19,398 bases of DNA from Chloroflexota bacterium (GCA_021812735.1 JAKAMV010000080.1:1-19398); one strand, 5' to 3'. Shown: positions 1-7,043, counted from the stretch's first letter. Notes: generated by a model from the sequence alone, not told the origin. Numbers and translations are program-made.

Positions 1-2
1 TC

Positions 3-464
3 GACAGGTTCGGCAACATCAACACCACCGTCATCGGCGACTACGAGGCGCCGAAGACGCGCCTGCCGGGCTCTGGCGGGGCGTGCGAGATCGCGATCAA
101 CGCGCGCGAGGTGTTCGTGATCATGCGCCAGTCGGCACGCTCCTTCGTGAACCAGATCGACTTCCGGACGTCGCCCGGCAACCTGGGCGGCGCGGAGCAG
201 TCCGAGGCGATCCGCAGGGCGGGCGGCTGGAACGGGCGCGGGCCGTCGGTGGTCGTCACCGACCTCGGCATCTGGCGCTTCGACGAGACCGGCGAGATGC
301 GGCTCGACTTCCTGCACCCGGGCGCCACGATCGACGAGGTTCGCGCCACGATCGCCTGGGAGCCGAAGATCAGCCCCGCCCTGGCGGCCACTCCCGCGCC
401 CACCGCGGAGGAGCTCCGCCTCGTCCGCGAGGAGCTCGATCCCGAGGGCGTGTACACCAAGTAG
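3..464 (+). CDS. CoA-transferase beta subunit (GctB/IpdB type), 3' part
   Basis: This is the C-terminal 153 residues of a class I CoA-transferase beta subunit; the 5' part lies outside the window. Visible family features are a glycine-rich LPGSGGACEIA stretch and the segment SFVNQIDFRTSPGNLGG, followed by VVVTDLGIWRF and a C-terminal FLHPGATIDEV segment. This order is typical of glutaconate CoA-transferase subunit B and its actinobacterial relative IpdB, which is used in steroid ring degradation. These enzymes work as alpha/beta complexes and move CoA between acyl groups in the cytoplasm. The catalytic glutamate should lie upstream of the window, so substrate cannot be judged. The alpha subunit is probably the preceding gene (inference). 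A strong hairpin starts 14 bases after the stop codon. Confidence 0.8.
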   Translation, partial: DRFGNINTTVIGDYEAPKTRLPGSGGACEIAINAREVFVIMRQSARSFVNQIDFRTSPGNLGGAEQSEAIRRAGGWNGRGPSVVVTDLGIWRFDETGEMRLDFLHPGATIDEVRATIAWEPKISPALAATPAPTAEELRLVREELDPEGVYTK

Positions 465-477
465 GCAACCGGACGGC

Positions 478-514
478 ACGACGCCCGGTCGGGGGAGAGT
501 CGACCGGGCGTCGT
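478..514. terminator. Bidirectional terminator-like hairpin, 14-bp perfect stem
   Basis: The arms 478-491 and 501-514 are perfectly complementary (ACGACGCCCGGTCG with CGACCGGGCGTCGT) around a 9-base loop, GGGGAGAGT. It lies between two convergent genes and could end both transcripts. There is no U-tract on either strand, so it would act as an I-shaped terminator or as a 3'-end stabiliser. Confidence 0.7.
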
Positions 515-559
515 CGGGACAAGCGGTGTTGCGGGCGCCGTCGGCGCCCTTGCACGACG

Positions 560-997
560 TTAGTTGACCGGCCCCTCCTTGGGCCGGACCACCAGCACCG
601 GACACGGCGCGTTGCGGACCACGTGTTCCGAGACGCTGCCCAGGAACAGGCGCCCGACCGCGCCGCGGCCGTGGCTGCCCACCAGGATCATGTCGGCGTG
701 CTCCGCCTCGGCCGCCTCGATGATCATGTCGCCCGGGTCGCCGGACCAGATGAGGAACGAGACGTCGATCCCGGCAGCCCGCCCCCGCTCGACAAGGCCC
801 TGGGCCAGCTTCTCGCGCCGCTCGCGGACCTGGTCGACGCGGACGCGGAACCGGCCGCCCGGCAGCAGCAGCGATCCGGGATCGATGACCGACACCACGA
901 GCAGCGAGGCGTCGAGCCGGCTGGCGAGCTCGAACGCCTCGTCGGTGGCCGACGCCGACGCCTCGGTCAGGTCGGTTGCGAGGAGCAGTTTCTTCAT
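560..997 (-). CDS. Universal stress protein, UspA family
   Basis: A single Usp domain of 145 residues, near the usual family length. It opens with the typical beta strand MKKLLLATDLTE, including the Asp9 expected at the nucleotide site. It ends with the ATP-binding loop G-2x-G-9x-G-S: Gly107, Gly110, Gly120-Ser121 in GSHGRGAVGRLFLGS, followed by APCPVLVVRP. It is therefore predicted to bind ATP. The open frame continues upstream to 1174, but that extension is Pro/Ala/Arg rich and unlike Usp, so the start at 997 is chosen; a GGAG lies about 14 bases upstream. Usp proteins are prominent members of the DosR dormancy regulon in mycobacteria. A DosS/DosR-like pair starts divergently about 320 bases away, which makes co-regulation plausible. 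Confidence 0.88.
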   Translation of the reverse strand: MKKLLLATDLTEASASATDEAFELASRLDASLLVVSVIDPGSLLLPGGRFRVRVDQVRERREKLAQGLVERGRAAGIDVSFLIWSGDPGDMIIEAAEAEHADMILVGSHGRGAVGRLFLGSVSEHVVRNAPCPVLVVRPKEGPVN

Positions 998-1320
998 ACG
1001 CGAATCGGGCAGCTCCGCGGCGCGCGCGCCCGACCCGGGCACCTGTGCCGGCTCCTGGCCGGGGCTTGACGCCATGAACGCCATCGCCCCGGGCCTAGGT
1101 CGTGTGGAGGCTGGGGATGCCGCCGCTGGGCATCGGCTCGATCGGGGTGGGCGTGGGTCGGGACGGCATGGCAAGCTCCACGGGCTCAGGCTCTCCGGCA
1201 GGCGAGAGCCGACCGGATGCGCGAATGGTCAGGGCCGCGTCCTCGGATGCGAAGTGACCAATGGCACAAAGGCGCGGGCAGCGTGACCCGTGGCCGCCGC
1301 TGGACTGCTAGGCTGGCCCC
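998..1320. other. Divergent regulatory region between usp and the sensor kinase gene
   Basis: This 323-base gap separates the minus-strand stress protein from the plus-strand kinase. No credible gene is seen in it. It holds an 8-base direct repeat CGGATGCG at 1214-1221 and 1244-1251, exactly 30 bases apart. It also holds an inverted pair GGTCA (1227-1231) and TGACC (1255-1259) that interleaves with the repeat. A -10-like hexamer lies at 1309-1314. Confidence 0.5.
1309..1314 (+). promoter_or_regulatory. -10-like hexamer TAGGCT, six bases before the kinase start
   Basis: TAGGCT fits the TAnnnT form of bacterial -10 boxes and ends six bases before the GTG at 1321. No Shine-Dalgarno sequence is visible before that GTG. 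Transcription from this box would begin at or next to the start codon, giving a leaderless mRNA. The same spacing recurs at three other genes in the window. Confidence 0.45.
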
Positions 1321-2928
1321 GTGTCACGCGCCCAGCGCCCCCAGAACAGCGAGCAGGCCGGGCCGGCGGGGGGCCGGTTCCCGCTGGTGCAGGTCCTCGA
1401 GGCGCTGGAGCGGTGGCAGGCGGACCCCTCACCGGACTGCCGGCAGGCGGTGGGCGAGGCGCTCGGCGAGGTCCTCGCGGTCGTCGGCGCCCGTGGTGCG
1501 GTGCTCGAGGTGAGCGCCCCGCCCCTGCCGTCGCTCGAGGTTGGCGCGGGATCGCTGGCGCACACGCCGCCCCCGGGGGACCGCGGCGGCCTGGCGGTCT
1601 TCGATGTCGGGTCCCATCGGGGCGGCCGCGAGCTCGGCCGGCTGTTCCTCGACGCGCCAGCCGGCACCCCGGACCCGCTCGTTCGCACGATCGAGGTTGC
1701 CGTGGACGCCGCCTGGTCGCGCGCGGAGGTGCACGCCCGCGCCGAGCGCCTGGCCGCGCTCGAAGCGGCGACCCGAGCTGTCGCCGCCGAGCTGGACATC
1801 GATCGCGTCCTCGCCGTCATCGTGGAGCGGGTGCGCGATCTGGTCGGCGCCCGGTTCGCGGCGCTGGGCATCGCCGACGGCCGTGGCCGGATCGAGCGCT
1901 TCATCTCCAGCGGCGTGTCGCCGGAGCAGCGGGGGATGATCGGCCCGGTGCCGCGGGGCATGGGCCTGCTCGGGCGGATCATCCGCGAGGGCCGGACCCT
2001 GCGCGTGGAGGACGTGCGCGCGGACCCCACGGCGTACGGCTTTCCGGCCCATCACCCGGTGATGACCTCGTTCCTCGGCGCGCCCGTGTGGGTCAAGGGC
2101 CGCTCCGTCGGCAATCTGTACCTCACCGACAAGCGCGACGGCGGGCCGTTCAGCGAGGACGACGAGCACCTCGTCGAGATGTTCGCGGTCCACGCGGGGA
2201 TCGCCATCGAGAACGCCCGGCTCCACGACCAGGTGCAGCGCCTGGCGGTGGTGGAGGAGCGTGAGCGCATCGGCAAGGACCTCCACGACGGGATCATCCA
2301 GGCGATCTACGCCGTGGGCCTCTCGCTCGAGGACGTGCCCGAGCTGGTCGAGGACGCCGAGGGTCGCGTCGAGGCCGTCGCGCGCGTGGACCGGGCCATC
2401 GACGCGCTCAACCTGGTCATCGCGGACATCCGCTCCTACATCCTCCGCTTGCGGCCCACGATGGGCGGCGACGAGGACCCGGTCGAGGCGCTCGTTCGGC
2501 TGGGCGAGGAGCTGGGGATGAACGCGATCATCGACCTCGAGCTGGACCTCGAGGGCGGCGCCGACGCGCTCCGGTCCATGTCGCCGGACCGGATCTCGGA
2601 CCTGCTGTTCATCGCCCGGGAGGCGTTCTCCAACGTGGCGCGGCACTCCGGCGCGACGCGGACCGAGCTGGTGCTCACCGAGGACGAGGACGAGCTGGTC
2701 CTGTGCATCGAGGACAACGGCCGTGGCTTCGACCTCGACCGCCAGGCCGGTCCCGACCACCTGGGACGCCACCAGGGGCTCCAGAACATGCGCGACCGTG
2801 CGGTCGGGATGGGCGGTTCGTTCACAATCGAGCGGCCCGATGGCACTGGCACGCGTATCATCGTGCGAGTGCCGTCGATGTCCGACGAGGCACCGGGGAG
2901 CGTCCCCCCTTCAGGGCCGGAGACGTAG
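1321..2928 (+). CDS. DosS-like GAF-domain sensor histidine kinase (HisKA_3/NarX-type)
   Basis: A 535-residue soluble kinase with no membrane segment. Residues about 1-140 are unassigned, followed by a short helical linker, one GAF domain (about 155-305), a HisKA_3 dimerisation/phosphoacceptor segment with His322 in KDLHDGIIQ, and an HATPase domain with N-box Asn438 (AREAFSNVARHSG) and DNGRGFD at 465. The GAF segment GFPAHHPVMTSFLG...GNLYLT closely resembles GAF-A of mycobacterial DosS/DosT. His245 and Tyr267 are 22 residues apart, matching the heme ligand His149 and Tyr171 of DosS. A heme-based redox or gas sensor is therefore likely (inference). DosS has two GAF domains and this protein has one. 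The partner regulator starts 5 bases downstream. GTG 1321 is chosen because of the family fit and the hexamer before it. Confidence 0.88.
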   Translation: MSRAQRPQNSEQAGPAGGRFPLVQVLEALERWQADPSPDCRQAVGEALGEVLAVVGARGAVLEVSAPPLPSLEVGAGSLAHTPPPGDRGGLAVFDVGSHRGGRELGRLFLDAPAGTPDPLVRTIEVAVDAAWSRAEVHARAERLAALEAATRAVAAELDIDRVLAVIVERVRDLVGARFAALGIADGRGRIERFISSGVSPEQRGMIGPVPRGMGLLGRIIREGRTLRVEDVRADPTAYGFPAHHPVMTSFLGAPVWVKGRSVGNLYLTDKRDGGPFSEDDEHLVEMFAVHAGIAIENARLHDQVQRLAVVEERERIGKDLHDGIIQAIYAVGLSLEDVPELVEDAEGRVEAVARVDRAIDALNLVIADIRSYILRLRPTMGGDEDPVEALVRLGEELGMNAIIDLELDLEGGADALRSMSPDRISDLLFIAREAFSNVARHSGATRTELVLTEDEDELVLCIEDNGRGFDLDRQAGPDHLGRHQGLQNMRDRAVGMGGSFTIERPDGTGTRIIVRVPSMSDEAPGSVPPSGPET

Positions 2929-2933
2929 CAACT

Positions 2934-3605
2934 GTGACAGATCTGAGCTCGCGTCCGATGCGCCTCCTGGTCGTCGATGACCATGAGGTGGTCCGCCAGG
3001 GCCTCGTCGCCCTCCTCGACCGCCGCGAGGGCTTCCAGGTCGTCGCCGAGGCGGGGTCGGCTGCCGAGTCCATCGAGCAGGCACGGCGCTTCCAGCCCGA
3101 CATCGTCGTGATGGACGTCCGCCTGCCCGACGGGTCCGGCATCGAGGCCTGCCGGGAGATCCGCGCGGAGCTGCCGGCGACGCGCGTGGTGATGCTGACG
3201 TCGTATCCGGACGAGGAGGCCGTCCTGTCGGCCATCGTCGCTGGCGCGTCTGGCTACCTCCTCAAGCAGATCCGGGCGCGGGACCTCGTGGGGGCGCTGG
3301 AGTCCGTTGGCCGCGGGGAGTCGCTGCTGGACCCGGCGGTGACCGAGAAGGTCCTCGAGCGCGTCCGGCGGATCGCCACCGGCGCCTACACCGACGAGAT
3401 GGCGCAGCTCACCGCGCAGGAGCAGCGGATCCTGCTGCTGGTCGCCGAGGGCAAGACGAACAAGGAGATCGCCTCCGAGGTCTTCCTCTCGGACAAGACC
3501 GTGAAGAACTACGTGAGCTCGATCCTCTCGAAGCTGAACCTCGAGCGTCGCGCGCAGGCGGCCGCCTTCGTCGCGAAGCACCGGCTGGACCGCGGCGGGG
3601 CGTAG
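2934..3605 (+). CDS. NarL/DosR-type response regulator
   Basis: A 223-residue regulator with an N-terminal receiver domain (acidic pair Asp15-Asp16 in LLVVDDHEVV, phosphoacceptor Asp61 in VVMDVRLPDGSG, Lys in GYLLKQI) and a C-terminal LuxR/NarL helix-turn-helix (LTAQEQRILLLVAEGKTNKE, then DKTVKNYVSSIL). The recognition helix KTVKNYVS matches that of mycobacterial DosR, whose Lys and Asn residues contact GGGAC half-sites. The following LERRAQAAAF also resembles DosR. It is very likely phosphorylated by the kinase encoded just upstream. The start is GTG 2934, with GGAG 11 bases before it; ATG 2958 is an alternative that would remove eight residues. Target promoters are expected among nearby hypoxia genes (see the site at 8274). 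Confidence 0.9.
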   Translation: MTDLSSRPMRLLVVDDHEVVRQGLVALLDRREGFQVVAEAGSAAESIEQARRFQPDIVVMDVRLPDGSGIEACREIRAELPATRVVMLTSYPDEEAVLSAIVAGASGYLLKQIRARDLVGALESVGRGESLLDPAVTEKVLERVRRIATGAYTDEMAQLTAQEQRILLLVAEGKTNKEIASEVFLSDKTVKNYVSSILSKLNLERRAQAAAFVAKHRLDRGGA

Positions 3606-3649
3606 GCCCGCGCCTGTCCGGCCCCCGGCCGACCCGCGGTCGCGCCAGC

Positions 3650-3985
3650 GTGGAGGAGGACCTGGTCGCCCACGGCCGCGTCGCGCGCGTGGAGACGCGC
3701 GGCCGGGTGACGGGTCGTCCTGCCCGCGCCACCATCGGGTTCGTGGAGCGGGCCAACGGGACCCTGCTGGTGGCGGCCGGCTCGCCGCGCGCGGACTGGG
3801 CGCTCAACCTGCTCGCCGATCCCCGCTGCCACGTCACGATCGCCGGGGTGCGACGCGCCGCGACGGCCCGCGAGCTTGAGGGGGCCGACCACGCGGCGGC
3901 GGTGCGCGAGCTGATCCTCCGCTACGGCACACCGTCCGAGGGGCTGGGAAGGGGGCCCTCGTTCGAGCTCCGGCGCGACCCCTGA
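3650..3985 (+). CDS. Ddn/DUF385-like split-barrel protein (possible F420- or flavin-dependent reductase)
   Basis: A short protein of 111 residues starting at GTG 3650. It shows the order typical of the small deazaflavin-dependent nitroreductase-like family: VARVETRGRVTGRPARATIGF (strand, Gly-Arg turn, strand), a short hydrophobic strand TLLVAAGSP, then ADWALNLLADPRCHVTI, which corresponds to the conserved W-x2-NL-x2-(N/D)P segment. It lacks the N-terminal extension of full Ddn (about 150 residues), so cofactor and activity are uncertain. It follows the DosR-like gene by 44 bases on the same strand and could be co-transcribed. In mycobacteria, nitroreductase-like proteins are part of the DosR regulon, which fits this position. 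The split-barrel assignment is good; the catalytic role is a guess. Confidence 0.68.
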   Translation: MEEDLVAHGRVARVETRGRVTGRPARATIGFVERANGTLLVAAGSPRADWALNLLADPRCHVTIAGVRRAATARELEGADHAAAVRELILRYGTPSEGLGRGPSFELRRDP

Positions 3986-4033
3986 CCTGGGCGCGTCGGC
4001 GGGTGCGACGCGGCACGGGGGCCACGGGCCAGG

Positions 4034-4048
4034 CGGTCCCGGGGACCG
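4034..4048. promoter_or_regulatory. Palindrome CGGTCCC-G-GGGACCG, candidate operator
   Basis: Seven-base perfect arms around one central base, centred about 56 bases before the ATG at 4097. If that gene is leaderless, the site lies where an activator would bind. It contains GTCCC and GGGAC, but in the opposite order to a DosR box. A transcribed hairpin is unlikely because the central gap is one base. Confidence 0.35.
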
Positions 4049-4084
4049 GGCCATCCGGCCGCACCGGGCCGCGCCGCCGGCTGC

Positions 4085-4090
4085 AAGATT
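4085..4090 (+). promoter_or_regulatory. Weak -10-like hexamer AAGATT, six bases before a start codon
   Basis: AAGATT sits exactly six bases upstream of ATG 4097, the same geometry as the better boxes at 1309, 8100 and 17299. Its first base departs from TAnnnT. No Shine-Dalgarno sequence precedes the ATG. Confidence 0.3.
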
Positions 4091-4096
4091 CGGTCC

Positions 4097-5371
4097 ATGC
4101 GTATCGTGTCGCCCGAAGAAGCGGTCGCGGGGATCAGGTCGCGCGACCAGGTCTACATCCAGATGGGAGCCGCCACGCCGACCGTGCTCCTTGACGCGCT
4201 CGTCCAGCGGGCGCCGGAGCTGACCGACGTCGGCGTCACCCATCTGCACCTCGAGGGCGCTGGCCCCCACCTCCGGCCGGAGATGGCCGGGCACCTCCGC
4301 CATCGGGCCCTGTTCATCGGCCCGAACGCGCGGCAGGCCGTGAACGAGGGGCGTGCCGACTTCGTCCCGGTGTTCTTCTCGGACATCCCGGCGCTGTTCA
4401 GGAGCGGCGCCTACCCGCTCGACGCCGTGTTCGCCAACGTGACCCCGCCCGACGCCCACGGGTTCTGCTCGCTCGGAGTGTCGGTGGAGGCCATGCACGC
4501 CGCCGTGGACGCCGCGCGCACGGTCATCGTCCAGTTCAACCCGTCCATCCCGCGGACGCTGGGCGAGTCGTTCATCCACACCAGCCAGATCGACCTCGCC
4601 GTGGAGGCCGACCTGCCGCCGTTCGAGGTTCCCCGCCCCTCGATCGGGCCGGTCGAGCGGCGCATCGGCAGCTTCGTCGCCGAGCTGATCCCCGAGGGGG
4701 CGACGCTCCAGCTGGGCATCGGGGCGATCCCGGCCGCCACGGCCGAGCTGCTCACGGACAAGCGGGACCTCGGCGTCCACACCGAGATGTTCACCGACGC
4801 GATCGTCGACCTGGTCGAGGCGGGCGTCGTGACCGGCGACCGCAAGGTCCGCAATCGCGGCAAGCTGGTCGCGACGTTCCTCATGGGGACCTCGCGGCTG
4901 TACGGCTTCGTCCACGACAACCCGATGGTCGAGATGCGCCCGGTGGAGTTCACCAACGACACCCACGTGATCCGCTCGCTCCACAACATGGTGGCGATCA
5001 ACTCGGCGATCGAGGTGGACCTGTCCGGCCAGGTGGTGGCGGACTCGATCGGCTACCGGATGTACTCGGGCGTGGGCGGCCAGATGGACTTCATGCGCGG
5101 CGCGGCGCTGGCGCCGGGCGGCCGGGCGATCATCGCGATGCCGTCCACCGGCGGCAAGGACGGTGCCCAGAGCCGGATCGTGGCGTCGCTCAAGGAGGGC
5201 GCCGGCGTGGTCACGACGCGGGCCCATGTGCGCACCGTGGTGACCGAGTGGGGCGTCGCCGAGTTGTGGGGCAAGAGCCTCCGGGAGCGGGCGAAGGCGC
5301 TGATCGCCGTGGCGCATCCGGACCACCGCGACTACCTGACGGCCCAGGCGCGCCTCCACCACGAGCTCTGA
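4097..5371 (+). CDS. Acetyl-CoA hydrolase/transferase family, 4-hydroxybutyrate CoA-transferase-like
   Basis: A full-length, single-chain class I CoA-transferase of 424 residues. The N-terminal half has the conserved VFFSDIPALFRSG and FANVTPPDAHGFCSLGVSVE segments. The C-terminal half has GIGAIPAAT, the predicted catalytic glutamate Glu230 in HTEMFTDAIVDL, and the acyl-pocket segment GGQMDFMRGAALAPGGRAI. These are hallmarks of 4-hydroxybutyrate/butyrate:acetate CoA-transferases, which swap CoA between acetyl-CoA and another carboxylate through a glutamyl-CoA thioester. Exact substrate cannot be assigned; acetate, propionate, succinate or 4-hydroxybutyrate are possible. It is probably monocistronic: a palindrome and -10-like hexamer precede it, and three hairpins follow. 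With the partial GctB-type gene, it is the second CoA-transferase in the window. Confidence 0.88.
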   Translation: MRIVSPEEAVAGIRSRDQVYIQMGAATPTVLLDALVQRAPELTDVGVTHLHLEGAGPHLRPEMAGHLRHRALFIGPNARQAVNEGRADFVPVFFSDIPALFRSGAYPLDAVFANVTPPDAHGFCSLGVSVEAMHAAVDAARTVIVQFNPSIPRTLGESFIHTSQIDLAVEADLPPFEVPRPSIGPVERRIGSFVAELIPEGATLQLGIGAIPAATAELLTDKRDLGVHTEMFTDAIVDLVEAGVVTGDRKVRNRGKLVATFLMGTSRLYGFVHDNPMVEMRPVEFTNDTHVIRSLHNMVAINSAIEVDLSGQVVADSIGYRMYSGVGGQMDFMRGAALAPGGRAIIAMPSTGGKDGAQSRIVASLKEGAGVVTTRAHVRTVVTEWGVAELWGKSLRERAKALIAVAHPDHRDYLTAQARLHHEL

Positions 5372-5383
5372 CGCGGGCATCAC

Positions 5384-5405
5384 GGGCCCGGCTCGCGGCG
5401 GGCCC
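5384..5405 (+). terminator. Hairpin after the CoA-transferase gene
   Basis: GGGCCCG (5384-5390) pairs with CGGGCCC (5399-5405) across an 8-base loop, 12 bases after the stop codon. There is no U-tract. It is the first of three hairpins in a row. Confidence 0.5.
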
Positions 5406-5433
5406 TCGTCGCCGCCGGGGCCCGGGAATCGAA

Positions 5434-5454
5434 AACCCCCGCGCTGCGGGGGTT
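5434..5454 (-). terminator. Hairpin with 9-bp stem, minus-strand T-tract
   Basis: AACCCCCGC (5434-5442) pairs with GCGGGGGTT (5446-5454) around the triplet GCT. The run AAAA at 5432-5435 gives a T-rich end on the minus strand, so it looks more like a terminator for leftward transcription, although only plus-strand genes flank it. Confidence 0.5.
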
Positions 5455-5457
5455 ACG

Positions 5458-5490
5458 GGTGGGTGCCGGGCGTCCCCTCCGGCACCCACC
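5458..5490 (+). terminator. Hairpin with 12-bp perfect stem and 9-base loop
   Basis: GGTGGGTGCCGG (5458-5469) pairs perfectly with CCGGCACCCACC (5479-5490) around GCGTCCCCT. It follows the previous hairpin by three bases. Loop length equals that of the 478-514 hairpin. No U-tract is seen; it may be a terminator or a structured 5' region of the next gene. Confidence 0.5.
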
Positions 5491-5699
5491 TCGCACGCAT
5501 AGTCGCGGTTGCAGCGGTATTGCGGTGAGTGCCGATCGGACCACCTTCACGGGACCTGCGGACCCCCGTACGGGTCGTCACGACCGACGACCAATCCGGA
5601 GCCGCTGGGCGATGATGGCAGGCGCGGAGGCGGCGTGGCCACGCCCGCCTGCTGGTCCGGCGGATCGGCGCTGGCGTCCGAGGTGCCCCTCCCCCCGAG
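5491..5699 (+). other. Upstream region of the cPGS-like gene
   Basis: This is the remainder of the 334-base gap between the CoA-transferase and the cPGS-like gene, which also holds the three hairpins. No gene is supported here. It probably carries the promoter of the next gene, but no clear -35/-10 pair is seen. Confidence 0.3.
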
Positions 5700-5705
5700 G
5701 TGATC

Positions 5706-7043
5706 ATGCGCAACGAGCGCGTGCTGATCATGGGCGCAGCCGGGCGCGACTTCCACGACTTCAACGTCGTCTACCGCGGCGACCCGAACGTCGAGGTCGT
5801 CGCCTTCACAGCGACCCAGATCCCCGGCATCGCCGACCGTCGGTACCCGCCCGAGCTCGCCGGCGACCGCTATCCCGCCGGGATCCCCATCCGGCCCGAG
5901 GCCGAGCTCGAGGTCCTGATCGCCGAGCGCTACGTCGACACGGTCGTGTTCGCCTACAGCGACGTCTCCCACGAGCAGGTGATGCACGCCGCGAGCCGGG
6001 CCCTGGCGGCCGGGGCGGACTTCAAGCTCCTCGGCCCGGACGCGACGATGCTCCGGTCCACGCGGCCGGTCGTGGCCGTGTGCGCTGTCCGCACGGGGAG
6101 CGGCAAGAGCCAGACCAGCCGCTTCGTGGCCCGGGCCCTGGAGGCGCGCGGCCTCAAGGTCGCGGTCGTGCGCCACCCCATGCCGTATGGGGACCTGGTT
6201 GCCCAGCGCTGCCAGCGCTATGAGACGTACGCGGACCTCGACCGCTACCAGACCACCATCGAGGAGCGAGAGGAGTACGAGCCGCATCTCGATGCGGGCC
6301 GACTCGTGTTCGCCGGCGTCGACTACGAGGAGATCCTGCGGGCGGCGGAGCAGGAGAGCGACGTCGTGATCTGGGACGGCGGGAACAACGACCTGCCGTT
6401 CTACCGCCCGGACCTCATGGTCGTGGTCGCGGATCCGCTGCGGCCCGGCCACGAGCTCAGGTACCACCCGGGCGAGGCCAACCTCAGGATGGCCGATGTC
6501 GTCGTGATCAACAAGGTCGACTCGGCGACGCCCGAGGCGCTCGCGCAGGTCCGCGCCGACATCGCCGCCGCGAACCCGGGTGCGGCGATCGTCGAGGCCC
6601 GCTCGTCGCTGGCGCTCGAGGGCGGCGAGATCGCGGGCAAGCGGGTCGTGGTCGTCGAGGACGGCCCGACGCTGACGCACGGCGGCATGACCTACGGCGC
6701 GGGCGTCGTGGCGGCGCGCCGGTTCGGCGCGGTCGAGATCGCGGATCCGCGCCCGTACGCGCAAGGCGAGCTCGCCGGCACGCTCGCGACCTACCCGAAG
6801 CTCGAGCGGCTCCTCCCCGCGATGGGCTACGGGGCCAAGCAGGTGCAGGAGCTGCAGCACGCGCTCGACGCGGTCCCGGCGGACGTGGTCCTGGCCGCGA
6901 CGCCGATCGACCTGACCCGAGTGCTCAGGACGGAGAAGCCGATCGTCCGCGTGCGCTACGAGCTCGATCCGGTCAGCGGCTCGCTCGAGGAGCCGATCGC
7001 CGCCATCGCGGAGCGGGCGCGGGCCGCGGTCGCCGGCCGCTGA
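5706..7043 (+). CDS. Cyclic 2,3-diphosphoglycerate synthetase-like P-loop protein
   Basis: A 445-residue protein, near the length of archaeal cPGS (about 460). It starts with a Rossmann-like VLIMGAAGRDFHDFN. In the middle it has a Walker A motif, Gly131-Ser-Gly-Lys134-Ser135 within AVRTGSGKSQTSR, then VVIWDGGNNDLPF (Walker B-like) and VVINKVDSA, which resembles the NKxD base-recognition motif of GTPases. In methanogens the enzyme makes cyclic 2,3-bisphosphoglycerate with ATP. Many bacteria that do not make this solute carry homologues whose substrate is unknown, so enzyme activity is not claimed here. ATG 5706 is chosen because GAGG lies five bases before it; GTG 5700 would add two residues. 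It stands alone, convergent with the alcohol dehydrogenase gene. Confidence 0.78.
   Translation: MRNERVLIMGAAGRDFHDFNVVYRGDPNVEVVAFTATQIPGIADRRYPPELAGDRYPAGIPIRPEAELEVLIAERYVDTVVFAYSDVSHEQVMHAASRALAAGADFKLLGPDATMLRSTRPVVAVCAVRTGSGKSQTSRFVARALEARGLKVAVVRHPMPYGDLVAQRCQRYETYADLDRYQTTIEEREEYEPHLDAGRLVFAGVDYEEILRAAEQESDVVIWDGGNNDLPFYRPDLMVVVADPLRPGHELRYHPGEANLRMADVVVINKVDSATPEALAQVRADIAAANPGAAIVEARSSLALEGGEIAGKRVVVVEDGPTLTHGGMTYGAGVVAARRFGAVEIADPRPYAQGELAGTLATYPKLERLLPAMGYGAKQVQELQHALDAVPADVVLAATPIDLTRVLRTEKPIVRVRYELDPVSGSLEEPIAAIAERARAAVAGR

Noticed and set aside
998..1174. 59-residue N-terminal extension of the universal stress protein
   Set aside because: Pro/Ala/Arg-rich and not Usp-like; the conserved first strand starts at 997.
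3509..5383. 624-residue open frame on the minus strand opposite the CoA-transferase and response regulator genes
   Set aside because: It is a shadow frame created by G+C-rich codon bias; it is His/Arg/Asp rich with no family features, while the plus strand codes well-known proteins.
5547..6860. 437-residue minus-strand frame opposite the cPGS-like gene
   Set aside because: Same shadow effect; the plus-strand protein has clear nucleotide-binding motifs.
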